A stretch of 64,000 nucleotides of DNA. Source: Pseudomonas sp. 102515 (GTDB taxonomy: Bacteria; Pseudomonadota; Gammaproteobacteria; Pseudomonadales; Pseudomonadaceae). A program made the translations under genes and the position numbers. The notes below the pieces were generated by a model that saw only the letters and a list, made by a program, of their open reading frames with translations, did no database searches and had not been told where the DNA came from. Of this stretch, positions 8,999 through 21,376 are shown one piece after another (position 1 is the first letter of the stretch; each line of letters opens with the position of its first letter). The stretch covers positions 558,001 to 622,000 of the forward strand of contig NZ_JAVHTY010000004.1 of NCBI RefSeq assembly GCF_031085165.1, written 5' to 3'.

Positions 8999-10027
8999 TC
9001 AGCCCCAGCATTTCTGCAGGGCGGCCTTGCTGTCGATGGACTGGATGCTGGGGACCGGCTTGTCCGTCACCAGCTTCACGCCGGTGTCGACGAAGCTCTT
9101 GCCTTCGGTGGGCGTCGGCTTCTTGCCGGTATCGGCAAAGGTCTTGATCGCCTCGATGCCCAGGCCCGCCATCTGCAGCGGGTACTGCTGGGAGGTGGCG
9201 CCGATGACGCCGTCGGCGACGTTGTGCACGCCCGGGCACCCGCCGTCGATGGACACGATCAGCACGTCCTTCTCGCGACCCACGGCCTTGAGCGCCTCGT
9301 AGGCACCCGCGGCGGCCGGTTCGTTGATGGTGTGCACCACATTGATGGTCGGGTCCTTCTGCAGCAGATTCTCCATCGCTGCGCGGCCGCCTTCTTCGTT
9401 GCCGTTGGTCACGTCGTGGCCGACGATACGCGGATCGGTCTCGTCGCCGATGCGGCTCTGATCCTTGGGATCGATGCCGAAGCCGAGCATGAAGCCCTGG
9501 TCGCGCAAGACGTCCACCGAGGGCTGGGAGGCGTTCAGATCGAGAAAGGCCACCCGGGCGTCCTTGGCCTTGTCACCCAGGGTTTCCTGCGCCCACTGGC
9601 CGATCAGCTTGCCGGCCAGCAGGTTGTCGGTGGCGAAGGTCATGTCGGCGGCGCTCACCTGATCCAGCGGGGTATCCAGGGCGATCACCAGCAGACCGGC
9701 TTCGCGCGCCTTCTGCAGGTTGGGTACGATGCCCTTGGTATCCGAGGCGGTGATGAGGATGCCCTTGGCGCCGTCGGCGATGCAGGTCTCGATGGCGGCT
9801 ACCTGGCTTTCGCTGTCGCCGTCGATCTTGCCGGCGTAGGCCTTGAGCGTCACTCCCAGCTCCTTGGCCTTGGCGGTGGCGCCTTCCTTCATCTTCACGA
9901 AGAAGGGATTGGTATCGGTCTTGGTGATGAGGCAGGCGGAAACGGGGGCTGCCTGGGCGGTGCCGCTGGCGAGGGCAGCGGCCAACAGGCAACCGGCGAA
10001 GGACGCGAGGGAGACGGTTCTTTTCAT
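8999..10027 (-). CDS. frcB: sugar ABC transporter periplasmic binding protein (FrcB-like)
   Basis: A 342-residue periplasmic binding protein of the ribose-type (Peripla_BP_4) fold. It has a clear Sec signal peptide with cleavage expected after AQA (about residue 26). The mature N-terminus [20 protein letters not shown] strongly resembles FrcB of fructose transporters. Other recognisable segments are [13 protein letters not shown] and [16 protein letters not shown]. The single Cys near the C-terminus (KCWG) may pair with an earlier Cys. No obvious Shine-Dalgarno precedes the ATG; instead the bases before it read ACAACA, resembling a short Hfq/Crc-type A-rich site. Confidence 0.87.
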   Translation of the reverse strand: MKRTVSLASFAGCLLAAALASGTAQAAPVSACLITKTDTNPFFVKMKEGATAKAKELGVTLKAYAGKIDGDSESQVAAIETCIADGAKGILITASDTKGIVPNLQKAREAGLLVIALDTPLDQVSAADMTFATDNLLAGKLIGQWAQETLGDKAKDARVAFLDLNASQPSVDVLRDQGFMLGFGIDPKDQSRIGDETDPRIVGHDVTNGNEEGGRAAMENLLQKDPTINVVHTINEPAAAGAYEALKAVGREKDVLIVSIDGGCPGVHNVADGVIGATSQQYPLQMAGLGIEAIKTFADTGKKPTPTEGKSFVDTGVKLVTDKPVPSIQSIDSKAALQKCWG

Positions 10028-10056
10028 TGTTGTGCGCTCAGGTTCGGAGACAGGAA

Positions 10057-10081
10057 CGCGACCGGCAGAATGCCGGTCGCG
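10057..10081. other. strong intercistronic hairpin between porin and frcB genes
   Basis: A perfect 11-bp inverted repeat with a 3-nt loop (CGCGACCGGCA-GAA-TGCCGGTCGCG) fills the 63-bp gap between the porin stop and the frcB start. No T tract follows on the minus strand. It resembles intercistronic stem-loops that protect the upstream mRNA and give unequal expression, as seen between malE and malF. Confidence 0.5.
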
Positions 10082-10090
10082 GTGGAGCTG

Positions 10091-11335
<1,245 letters not shown>

Positions 11336-11351
11336 TTATGTTCCCTGCTTA

Positions 11352-11374
11352 TTGTTGTTGTTGTTGTTGTTGTG
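11352..11374 (-). promoter_or_regulatory. probable Hfq/Crc catabolite-repression site, (ACA) repeat
   Basis: On the minus strand the leader reads CA followed by seven CAA units, ending 16 bases before the porin ATG and directly upstream of the AGGGA ribosome site. This contains several AAnAAnAA-type motifs, the sequence bound by Hfq with Crc to block translation of catabolic genes in Pseudomonas. Position and sequence both fit; binding itself is inferred. Confidence 0.65.
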
Positions 11375-11468
11375 TAACTCAGTACCTGGCCTGCACCCGA
11401 CCCGCCGTGCTCCAACGGAAGATCAATATAGGTGTGACCATTGGAACTCAACCTGACTACAAACCTAT

Positions 11469-11486
11469 CGCTGAATCAATTCAGCG
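11469..11486. promoter_or_regulatory. LacI-family operator candidate (Cra/FruR-like)
   Basis: CGCTGAAT-CA-ATTCAGCG is an 18-bp inverted repeat with perfect 8-bp arms. It differs by one central base from GCTGAATCGATTCAGC, the idealised operator of Cra/FruR-type LacI-family repressors. It lies about 134 bp upstream of the porin start. No LacI-family regulator is encoded in this window. Confidence 0.55.
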
Positions 11487-11543
11487 GCAGAGGGAGGGTA
11501 GCCTTTGATCATTCAACGGCCTAGCTGCTCGATAATCGCGAGG

Positions 11544-11559
11544 TGTGAGCTGAATCACA
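11544..11559. promoter_or_regulatory. CRP/Vfr-type binding site
   Basis: TGTGAGCTGAATCACA matches the TGTGA-N6-TCACA consensus of CRP and its Pseudomonas homologue Vfr in all ten defined positions. It overlaps a second inverted repeat, GAGCTG-N5-CAGCTC. The site is about 210 bp upstream of the porin ATG and about 210 bp beyond the ilvD stop, so it most likely serves the porin operon. Confidence 0.55.
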
Positions 11560-11737
11560 GCTCGCACTTCTACAAAATTAGTAAGCCAAGCAACTGTGGA
11601 ATCCCTCTGGAATGGGCGTCGTGGCAAGGGAACGGCAGGCGGGGGAACCGATGACGAAGCGAGAGGAATGGACCGGAAGGAAGGGCGAAATAGACCGGCG
11701 AGGCCAGGCAGGGGAGAGTGGACGCAGCGGAAAGGCA

Positions 11738-11759
11738 GGCGACGGCAGGTGCCGTCGCC
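11738..11759 (-). terminator. possible ilvD terminator
   Basis: GGCGACGGC-AGGT-GCCGTCGCC is a perfect 9-bp stem with a 4-nt loop starting about 12 bp beyond the ilvD stop on the minus strand. The following sequence (TGCCTTTCC) is only weakly T-rich, so termination efficiency is uncertain. Confidence 0.45.
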
Positions 11760-11771
11760 CGAATGGAATGG

Positions 11772-13607
11772 TCAGCCCAGCAGCGCCTTGTCGCGCACGC
11801 CGCCCTTGTCGGCACTGGTGGCTAGCAGGGCATAGGCCTTGAGTGCAGTGGTCACGCGGCGGGCACGGGGTTGTGCCGGTTTCCAGCCCAGCTTGTCCTG
11901 CTCGATGCGGCGGTGGGACAGCTCTTCGTCGCTCACCAGCAGGTTGATGCTGCGCTGGGGAATGTCGATCAGCACCTTGTCGCCGTCCCGCACCAGGCCG
12001 ATGGCACCGCCCGCCGCCGCTTCCGGCGAGGCATGGCCAATGGACAGGCCCGAGGTGCCGCCGGAGAAGCGACCGTCGGTGAGCAGGGCGCACTGCTTGC
12101 CCAGGCCCTTGGACTTCAGGTAGCTGGTGGGGTAGAGCATCTCCTGCATGCCCGGGCCGCCCTTGGGCCCTTCGTAGCGGATGATGACGATGTCGCCGGC
12201 CTTGACCTCGTCGGCCAGGATGCCGCGCACCGCGGCGTCCTGGCTTTCGAAGACCTTGGCATTGCCCTCGAACACATGGATCGATTCATCCACGCCGGCG
12301 GTCTTCACCACGCAGCCGTCCAGGGCGATGTTGCCATAGAGCACGGCCAGACCGCCTTCCTGGGAATAGGCGTGAGCGACACTGCGGATGCAGCCCTCGG
12401 CGCGGTCGTCGTCCAGGGTGTCATAGCGAGTCGCCTGGCTGAAGGCTTGCTGGGTCGGGATGCCGGCGGGACCGGCGCGGAAGAAGGTCTTCACCGCCTC
12501 GTCCTGGGTCAGGGTGATGTCCCACTGTTCGATGGCTTCGCCCAGGGTCCGGCTGTGCACGGTGGGCAGGTCGGTATGCAGGAGGCTGCCGCGCGCCAGT
12601 TCGCCCAGGATGCTGAAGATGCCCCCGGCGCGGTGCACGTCTTCCATGTGGTACTTCTGGATGTTCGGCGCCACCTTGCACAGCTGCGGCACCTCGCGCG
12701 ACAGGGCATCGATGTCGCGCAGATCGAAGTCCACCTCGGCTTCCTGGGCAGCGGCCAGCAGGTGCAGGATGGTGTTAGTCGAGCCGCCCATGGCGATGTC
12801 CAGGGTCATGGCGTTCTCGAAGGCCGCATGGCAGGCGATGTTGCGCGGCAGCGCCGACTCGTCGTTTTCCTGGTAGTAGCGACGGCACAGGTCGACGATG
12901 GTACGGCCGGCCTGCAGGAACAGCTCCTTGCGGTCGGCGTGGGTGGCCAGGGTCGAGCCGTTGCCGGGCAGGGCCAGGCCGAGGGCCTCGACCAGGCAGT
13001 TCATGGAGTTGGCGGTGAACATGCCCGAGCAGCTGCCACAGGTGGGGCAGGCGCTGCGTTCGTATTCGGCGACCTTCTCGTCGCTGGCCGAACTGTCGGC
13101 GGCGATGACCATGGCGTCCACCAGGTCCAGTCCGTGGCTGGCCAGCTTGGTCTTGCCGGCCTCCATGGGGCCGCCGGAGACGAAGACCACCGGGATGTTC
13201 AGGCGCAAGGCGGCCATGAGCATGCCGGGGGTGATCTTGTCGCAGTTGGAGATGCACACCAGGGCATCGGCGCAGTGGGCATTGACCATGTATTCCACGG
13301 CGTCGGCGATGATCTCGCGACTGGGCAGCGAATAGAGCATGCCGTCGTGGCCCATGGCGATGCCGTCGTCCACGGCGATGGTGTTGAATTCCTTGGCCAC
13401 GCCGCCGGCCTTCTCGATCTCGCGGGCGACCAGCTGGCCGAGGTCCTTGAGATGGACATGGCCCGGCACGAACTGGGTAAAGGAGTTGGCGATGGCGATG
13501 ATGGGCTTCTTGAAGTCTTCGTCCTTCATCCCGGTGGCGCGCCAGAGCGCCCGGGCGCCAGCCATGTTGCGGCCCTGGGTGGAGGTTTTCGAGCGATAGT
13601 CAGGCAT
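11772..13607 (-). CDS. ilvD: dihydroxy-acid dehydratase
   Basis: This 611-residue enzyme dehydrates 2,3-dihydroxy-isovalerate and 2,3-dihydroxy-3-methylvalerate to the 2-keto acids, the third common step of valine/isoleucine synthesis. Family markers are intact: [13 protein letters not shown] (Asp81), [12 protein letters not shown] with cluster ligand Cys122, [19 protein letters not shown], and [17 protein letters not shown] near the C-terminus. The length matches the 610-620-residue IlvD/Edd family. [10 protein letters not shown] at the N-terminus is the canonical start. It stands alone in its transcription unit; the 230 bp upstream show no obvious leader peptide for branched-chain attenuation. 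Confidence 0.97.
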   Translation of the reverse strand: MPDYRSKTSTQGRNMAGARALWRATGMKDEDFKKPIIAIANSFTQFVPGHVHLKDLGQLVAREIEKAGGVAKEFNTIAVDDGIAMGHDGMLYSLPSREIIADAVEYMVNAHCADALVCISNCDKITPGMLMAALRLNIPVVFVSGGPMEAGKTKLASHGLDLVDAMVIAADSSASDEKVAEYERSACPTCGSCSGMFTANSMNCLVEALGLALPGNGSTLATHADRKELFLQAGRTIVDLCRRYYQENDESALPRNIACHAAFENAMTLDIAMGGSTNTILHLLAAAQEAEVDFDLRDIDALSREVPQLCKVAPNIQKYHMEDVHRAGGIFSILGELARGSLLHTDLPTVHSRTLGEAIEQWDITLTQDEAVKTFFRAGPAGIPTQQAFSQATRYDTLDDDRAEGCIRSVAHAYSQEGGLAVLYGNIALDGCVVKTAGVDESIHVFEGNAKVFESQDAAVRGILADEVKAGDIVIIRYEGPKGGPGMQEMLYPTSYLKSKGLGKQCALLTDGRFSGGTSGLSIGHASPEAAAGGAIGLVRDGDKVLIDIPQRSINLLVSDEELSHRRIEQDKLGWKPAQPRARRVTTALKAYALLATSADKGGVRDKALLG

Positions 13608-13837
13608 GAAGCGTCTCTCCGAGGCGGCTTTCTAGATCACGGTTCTGGTCATCGTGAGCGCAGACGAGGCACGGTGCAAACGCGGAGTGACGGTTGCCGG
13701 GCCGGAGGGCGGCCACGCCATGCGGGATCTCCACAAGGGTGCCAGGGCTCACGAACCCGCCGGAGGATGCTGGCGGAGGGGAATCCGGATCATACACCCG
13801 GGCGCCAGCACTGCACAGCAGGCAGGCGCCGGATGGG

Positions 13838-14359
13838 TCAGGGCGCTTCCTGTTCGCCGTCGGGGGCGTCTTCCAGGTATTCGTCCATGGGTTCCTGGCC
13901 GGCCAGGGTCTTGAGGCTCAGATCCACGGCTTCGGGCAGGGTGATGTCTACGCGTTGCTTGTCGCTGCCTTCCAGCGAGGACTCGTAGCTGAGTGCATGG
14001 CGCAGGTGGCCGTTCTCGAGGATGGCACCGACGCTGGCCAGTTGGGCGGCGGCTGGGGCCAGGCGTTCGAGGGCAGCCTTGGGCCAGGTGGCCTCGACGG
14101 TCGCATTGCAGGTATAGAAGCCAACTTCGCCACTGTCCGAGGGTTCTTCCTGGGTCTTGATGTCGACCAGCGAGATCTGACTGGCCTCCAGCGCGGGTTG
14201 GCCGGCGGCGATGTCGTTCGCATAGATCTCGTTGATGGTCTGGGCGTATTGCTGACGAACCAGTTCGGCGGTCTTGGCCGCATCGCAACTGTAGTCATAG
14301 CCACCGCAGCCAGTCAGGGAAAGCACCGCAGCTGTGAGTATGAGGTGACGTCTGGACAT
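13838..14359 (-). CDS. hypothetical lipoprotein
   Basis: A 173-residue protein with a lipoprotein signal peptide: basic MSRRH, hydrophobic core, and lipobox SLTGC with Cys18 as the lipidation site. The ATG at 14359 has an AAGGA ribosome site 9 bases upstream. The mature part has two further Cys residues (YSCDAA, FYTCNA) that could form a disulfide, and an acidic C-terminal tail (DEYLEDAPDGEQEAP). No family is recognised with confidence. It lies 192 bp downstream of osmE on the same strand and ends in a gap before ilvD, so it may be in its own unit. Confidence 0.75.
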   Translation of the reverse strand: MSRRHLILTAAVLSLTGCGGYDYSCDAAKTAELVRQQYAQTINEIYANDIAAGQPALEASQISLVDIKTQEEPSDSGEVGFYTCNATVEATWPKAALERLAPAAAQLASVGAILENGHLRHALSYESSLEGSDKQRVDITLPEAVDLSLKTLAGQEPMDEYLEDAPDGEQEAP

Positions 14360-14551
14360 GCCTGAATTCCTTGGAACGATGGGTAGAGCCTGGCGGCGCT
14401 GGCCGAGCCTGCGTCGATCCGCAGTGCAGGACGTCGGCGCAACGTTCATGGATGGCGAGGGCTTATGGTGCTGCCGCTCGCTCATCCTGTCCATCAGACG
14501 CCGCCAGCGTCCGTCAGGACACCCGGCCTGGCTGGCCGGTCAGATCCCCGA

Positions 14552-14890
14552 TCAGGCGCGATCGGCGCTTTCGCAGGTCTCGAAGTCCTTGCTGTCGACG
14601 CGGTTCATGCTGTCGAAGCCGATCGAATAGACCTGCTCCTTGCCGTCCTTGTTGAGCACATAGTTGTTGCAGGTGCCCGGGCGGTACTTGCGGGTATAGG
14701 TGCCCGACGGCGTGCCGCCGATGCGCAGCACGTCAGCCTTGCTCATGCCCTTGTCCACCTGCTTCACCAGCGGCTGCTCGCGAAACTCGACGCGGCCCAC
14801 GGTGTAGTCGGCGGTATTCTTCACCGAGGAGCAGCCCGCCAGCACGGTGCCAGCCAGCAGGGCGGTCGCGACTGCAATCTTCTTGTTCAT
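14552..14890 (-). CDS. osmE: osmotically inducible lipoprotein OsmE
   Basis: A 112-residue outer-membrane lipoprotein of the SmpA/OmlA (BamE-like) fold. The signal peptide ends at LAGC with Cys20 as lipidation site. OsmE-type sequence follows: ADYTVGRVEFREQPLVKQV, then KGMSKADVLRIGG and RPGTCNNYVL. In E. coli osmE is induced by high osmolarity and stationary phase; similar control here is presumed. The family's molecular function is not settled. It is transcribed divergently from the amidase gene across a 279-bp region that must hold both promoters. Confidence 0.9.
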   Translation of the reverse strand: MNKKIAVATALLAGTVLAGCSSVKNTADYTVGRVEFREQPLVKQVDKGMSKADVLRIGGTPSGTYTRKYRPGTCNNYVLNKDGKEQVYSIGFDSMNRVDSKDFETCESADRA

Positions 14891-15169
14891 GGTGTGATCC
14901 CTTGAAAGGCGGAAGTGCCTGACACTTCGACGATGACGGCGCCGATAAATTCGCTCTCCGTCGCACTTCTCGCCGTTTGCTCCTTTGACGGGTCAGCCCG
15001 CGATAGCGGCAAGTGACTGTATCTAAAGCTGATTCTGCAAACGAACGCTATACCCCCGTTTTCTAAGGAATATTTTGTCCGAATGGCAGTTGACAGGGGC
15101 TAGGTGTCAGGCGATCTTTAGCGTTATGTTGTAACTTCCCAGCCGTTTCTCGTTTCTCGCGAGGACCTC

Positions 15170-16390
15170 ATGAATCGCCGTCGTCTGCTCAATCTGATCC
15201 TGGCTGGCATGACCTTGCCCGTCGGGTTGCCGGCGTTCGCCGCCCGCCAGCAACTCAAGGGTGCCCGGGCCTGGCAGGATGCCGACAAGCTCCGCCTGGT
15301 CTTCGATCTCACCGGGCCGGTGCGCTACAAGACCTTCACCCTGGTGGCGCCGGATCGCATCATTCTCGATCTCACCGATACCCAGGCGCCGGCGGTGCTC
15401 AACCACCTCGCCCTGCAGGGGTCGCCGGTGCGGGCCGTGCGCAGCGCTCGTTATGGCGCCCAGGACACCCGGGTGGTGCTGGAGCTGGCCCATCCGGTGG
15501 AGGTGGAAAGCTTCATCCTCGGTCCGAGCGAGGGCGCGGCCAATCGCCTGGTGCTCGATCTCAAGCGGGCTGGAGCACCAGTGGTGGCTGCACGCAAGCC
15601 GGCCGACGCCGAGCCGCCACTGGAGGTCAAGCACGGCAAGGGCCTGGCCACGGGTCGCGACATCATGGTGGTGGTCGATGCCGGTCATGGCGGCAAGGAT
15701 CCCGGCGCGCTGAGCGCCCGGGGTGATCGGGAAAAGGACATCGCCCTGATCGTGGCGCAGAATCTGGCGCGCCGCATCAACCTGCAGAAGGGCTTCAAGG
15801 CCAAGCTGGTGCGCAACGACGACTTCTTCGTGCCGTTGCGCAAGCGCGTCGAGGTCGCCCGTAGCTACAACGCCGACATGTTCGTCTCGGTGCATGCCGA
15901 TGCCGCGCCACGCCGCACGGCCTACGGTGCCTCGGTCTATGCCCTGTCGGAGCGGGGCGCGACCTCCACCACGGCGCGCTTCCTGGCCGACAGCGAGAAC
16001 AACGTCGATCTGATCGGTGCCAACGAGATTCTCAAGGGCCGCGACCCCATGCTCGCCGGCGTGCTGCTGGACATGTCGATGAATGCCACCATCTCGTCGA
16101 GCCTGGACCTGGGCCACAAGGTGCTGGGGCAATTGTCGAGCATCACCAACCTGCACCAGAAACGAGTGGAGCAGGCAGGCTTCGCTGTGCTCAAATCGCC
16201 GGACATCCCCTCGATCCTGGTCGAGACGGGCTTCATTTCCAATGATCGCGACTGCCGGCGCCTGCTCGACAGTCGCCACCAGAAGCAGCTGGCCGATTCC
16301 ATCTTTGCCGGACTGCATGGCTATTTCCAGGAGCGCCCCCCGCTGGGCACCTACCTGGCCAGCCTCAAGAACACCCAAGGAGTGACATGA
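15170..16390 (+). CDS. Tat-exported N-acetylmuramoyl-L-alanine amidase (AMIN + Amidase_3)
   Basis: A 406-residue zinc amidase that cleaves septal peptidoglycan between MurNAc and L-alanine. The N-terminus MNRRRLLNLILAG is a twin-arginine-type signal ending near FAA (residue 25). An AMIN domain spans about 28-135 and the Amidase_3 domain about 165-395. Zinc ligands are His173 (VDAGHGGKDPG), Glu188 and His242 (VSVHADA); the catalytic Glu352 lies in SILVETGF. There are no C-terminal LysM repeats, so it resembles E. coli AmiC/AmiA rather than AmiB. Its stop overlaps the start of the next gene (ATGA), implying translational coupling. Confidence 0.92.
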   Translation: MNRRRLLNLILAGMTLPVGLPAFAARQQLKGARAWQDADKLRLVFDLTGPVRYKTFTLVAPDRIILDLTDTQAPAVLNHLALQGSPVRAVRSARYGAQDTRVVLELAHPVEVESFILGPSEGAANRLVLDLKRAGAPVVAARKPADAEPPLEVKHGKGLATGRDIMVVVDAGHGGKDPGALSARGDREKDIALIVAQNLARRINLQKGFKAKLVRNDDFFVPLRKRVEVARSYNADMFVSVHADAAPRRTAYGASVYALSERGATSTTARFLADSENNVDLIGANEILKGRDPMLAGVLLDMSMNATISSSLDLGHKVLGQLSSITNLHQKRVEQAGFAVLKSPDIPSILVETGFISNDRDCRRLLDSRHQKQLADSIFAGLHGYFQERPPLGTYLASLKNTQGVT

Positions 16391-16791
16391 GTTTGCAAGA
16401 CAAGGCGCGTCGTTACTGGCGCGTGGTGGTGCTGGTGATAGGCGCGCTCTGTGTCGTGGCCGGACTGGTCGGCTACGGACAGGGCAGCGGCGACAAGAAG
16501 AGCGGTGCCCAGGAAGGCTTCGTCAACAAGGTCTGGCAGATCAAGACCAGCAACAGCATCGAGCCGGGGATGCTCTACGTCTTCCTCAGCGACGGCACCC
16601 TGGTGATGGCGTCGCCGAGCAGCCAGCCTTCCCTGGGCCGCTGGACGCGCACCGAAAAGGGCCTGAACATGATCGAGGAAGGCATCACCTATCCCACGGA
16701 GATCCTCAGCCTCAGCCGCGACGAATTTCGTATCCGCAGCCTCAATCCTGGTGATCCGGTAGAGCTGCAACTGGCCCCGGCGGCGCACTGA
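16387..16791 (+). CDS. small membrane-anchored hypothetical protein
   Basis: A 134-residue protein with a single N-terminal membrane segment (about 12-31, VVVLVIGALCVVAGLVGYG) and a predicted periplasmic domain of about 95 residues rich in beta-type sequence (LYVFLSDGTLVMAS, PSLGRWTRTEKGL). The family is not recognised. Its ATG overlaps the amidase stop codon by 4 bp, so the two are co-expressed and a role linked to envelope or septal amidase activity is a reasonable inference. Confidence 0.75.
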   Translation: MSLQDKARRYWRVVVLVIGALCVVAGLVGYGQGSGDKKSGAQEGFVNKVWQIKTSNSIEPGMLYVFLSDGTLVMASPSSQPSLGRWTRTEKGLNMIEEGITYPTEILSLSRDEFRIRSLNPGDPVELQLAPAAH

Positions 16792-16798
16792 CGCGCCT

Positions 16799-17452
16799 TC
16801 AGGCGTCGTCGGCGTAGCGCTGCTCCTGCCAGGGATCGCCGCGGTCGTGATAGCCGCGCATCTCCCAGAAGCCAGGCGTGTCGCCGACCCGGAAGTCGAT
16901 GCGCCTGAGCCACTTGGCGCTCTTCCACAGATAGAGATGCGGGATCAGGGCTCGTACCGGCCCCCCGTGTTCGGCCGTCAGCGGCTGGCCTTCCCAGCTG
17001 TGCACCAGCATGGCGCCGGGGGCGGCGAAATCGGCCAGCGGCAGGTTGGTGATGTAGCCGTCATGGCTGTGCAGGAGCACATGGGTCGCCTCGTCCCGCG
17101 GCTGCACCTCGTCGAGCAATTCGCTTACCGGCAGGCCGATCCAGTGATTGTCATAGCGTGACCAGGTGGTGACGCAATGCATGTCGCTGATGGCCTCGCG
17201 GGTCGCCCGTGCGGCGAAGGTCTCCCAGTTCCAGCGCAGCGTCCTGCGGACCGCGCCGGTCACCGCCAGTTGCCAGCGCTCCCGGCTGACCTCCGGGCGT
17301 ACGCCCAAGTCCAGGACCGGCCAGTTGCTGACGCGGTGCTGGCCAGGCGGCAGACGCTCGCTTCCCGGGCGCGCACCCTGGCCGGTGAGGAAACGGCCCT
17401 CCTGGGCCCAGCGCTCCTTGGAACGCGTCAGCTTGCTTGGCTCGTCGCTCAT
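16799..17452 (-). CDS. sulfite-oxidase-like molybdopterin oxidoreductase
   Basis: A 217-residue cytosolic protein of the oxidoreductase molybdopterin-binding family. The Moco-ligand cysteine is Cys93 in SDMHCVTTWSRYDNHW. The region VLLHSHDGYITNLPLADF and the segment HGGPVRALIPHLYLWKSAKW are characteristic of YedY/sulfite-oxidase folds. Unlike MsrP (YedY) it lacks a Tat signal and no heme partner (MsrQ) is adjacent, matching the stand-alone 'sulfite oxidase-like' group typified by Bacillus YuiH. The physiological substrate is unknown. The ATG at 17452 is chosen over an upstream in-frame start because family-like sequence begins near LTRSKERW. Confidence 0.83.
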   Translation of the reverse strand: MSDEPSKLTRSKERWAQEGRFLTGQGARPGSERLPPGQHRVSNWPVLDLGVRPEVSRERWQLAVTGAVRRTLRWNWETFAARATREAISDMHCVTTWSRYDNHWIGLPVSELLDEVQPRDEATHVLLHSHDGYITNLPLADFAAPGAMLVHSWEGQPLTAEHGGPVRALIPHLYLWKSAKWLRRIDFRVGDTPGFWEMRGYHDRGDPWQEQRYADDA

Positions 17453-17600
17453 CGATGGGTCCTCTTCACAGGTCTCGGGCTTCTGACCGCCATGCTGGCC
17501 TTTCGTCGGCACAGGCCGAACCCAAACGGCGTCTTGCGCCTCCTATCCTGCAGGCACTCAGAGAGGCGCCTCCTTTTTCTTAACCTGCCGGAGAACCACC

Positions 17601-17837
17601 ATGGTAGATGCAACCCAGATCAAAGAGCATGCGGAAGTTGTCGGTTCGGACGGCCAGCACGTGGGCACCGTCGACCATATGGAAGGCGCCGATCGCATCA
17701 AGCTGACCAAGCGCGATCAGGATGCCGATGGCAAGCACCACTACATTCCGCTGAGCTGGGTCCAGTCGGTGGATGGCAGCCAGGTACGCCTGTCCAAGAC
17801 TCGCGACGAGGCCGAAGGCGAGTGGCAGGCTGCCTAA
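17601..17837 (+). CDS. DUF2171 domain protein
   Basis: A 78-residue acidic protein that begins MVDATQIKEHAEVVGSDG and contains the DUF2171 pattern GTVDHMEGADRIKLTK followed by HHYIPLSWV. The fold is PRC-barrel-like by family knowledge; the function is unknown. A good ribosome site (CCGGAGAACC) precedes the ATG. It is divergent from the molybdoenzyme gene and followed directly by a strong terminator, so it forms a monocistronic unit. Confidence 0.83.
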   Translation: MVDATQIKEHAEVVGSDGQHVGTVDHMEGADRIKLTKRDQDADGKHHYIPLSWVQSVDGSQVRLSKTRDEAEGEWQAA

Positions 17838-17843
17838 GGCACC

Positions 17844-17889
17844 CCGTCCACTAAAAAGCCCCGCTGATGCGGGGCTTTTTAGTGGACGG
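17844..17889. terminator. bidirectional intrinsic terminator
   Basis: This is a perfect inverted repeat with 21-bp arms and a TGAT loop. A GCCCCGC/GCGGGGC core is flanked by A5 on one side and T5 on the other, continuing outward as TAGTGGACGG. It lies between the convergent DUF2171 and dolP genes and has the T tract needed for termination in both directions. Confidence 0.93.
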
Positions 17890-17899
17890 CGAATAGGGA

Positions 17900-21253
<3,354 letters not shown>

Positions 21254-21376
21254 GCTGTGGTTCCTGAGCAAATGTCTGGAAAGGGAGCGATTGTCTCACA
21301 GCACCCAAGCGCTGCGAACGCCGAGGGCGAGAGCGGCGTACACTGTTGGGCTATTTCCAGTCCGTCAGGTTTCATC

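Larger units (their letters stand above)
11336..11771. other. 436-bp control region between ilvD and the porin operon
   Basis: Besides the A-rich leader, the LacI-type operator and the CRP/Vfr-type site, the minus strand shows a possible promoter (TTGAGT and TATATT, spacing 15) near 11405-11440. The part next to ilvD (11590-11735) is purine-rich and shows no convincing gene. Confidence 0.5.

Noticed and set aside
11352-11374. Triplet repeat as a classical phase-variation switch
   Set aside because: It is outside the coding sequence and in units of three, so slippage would not shift a frame; an Hfq/Crc binding leader explains it better.
16799-17452. Molybdoenzyme as periplasmic methionine-sulfoxide reductase MsrP
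   Set aside because: No Tat signal and no MsrQ heme partner; the protein is shorter and fits the cytosolic stand-alone group.
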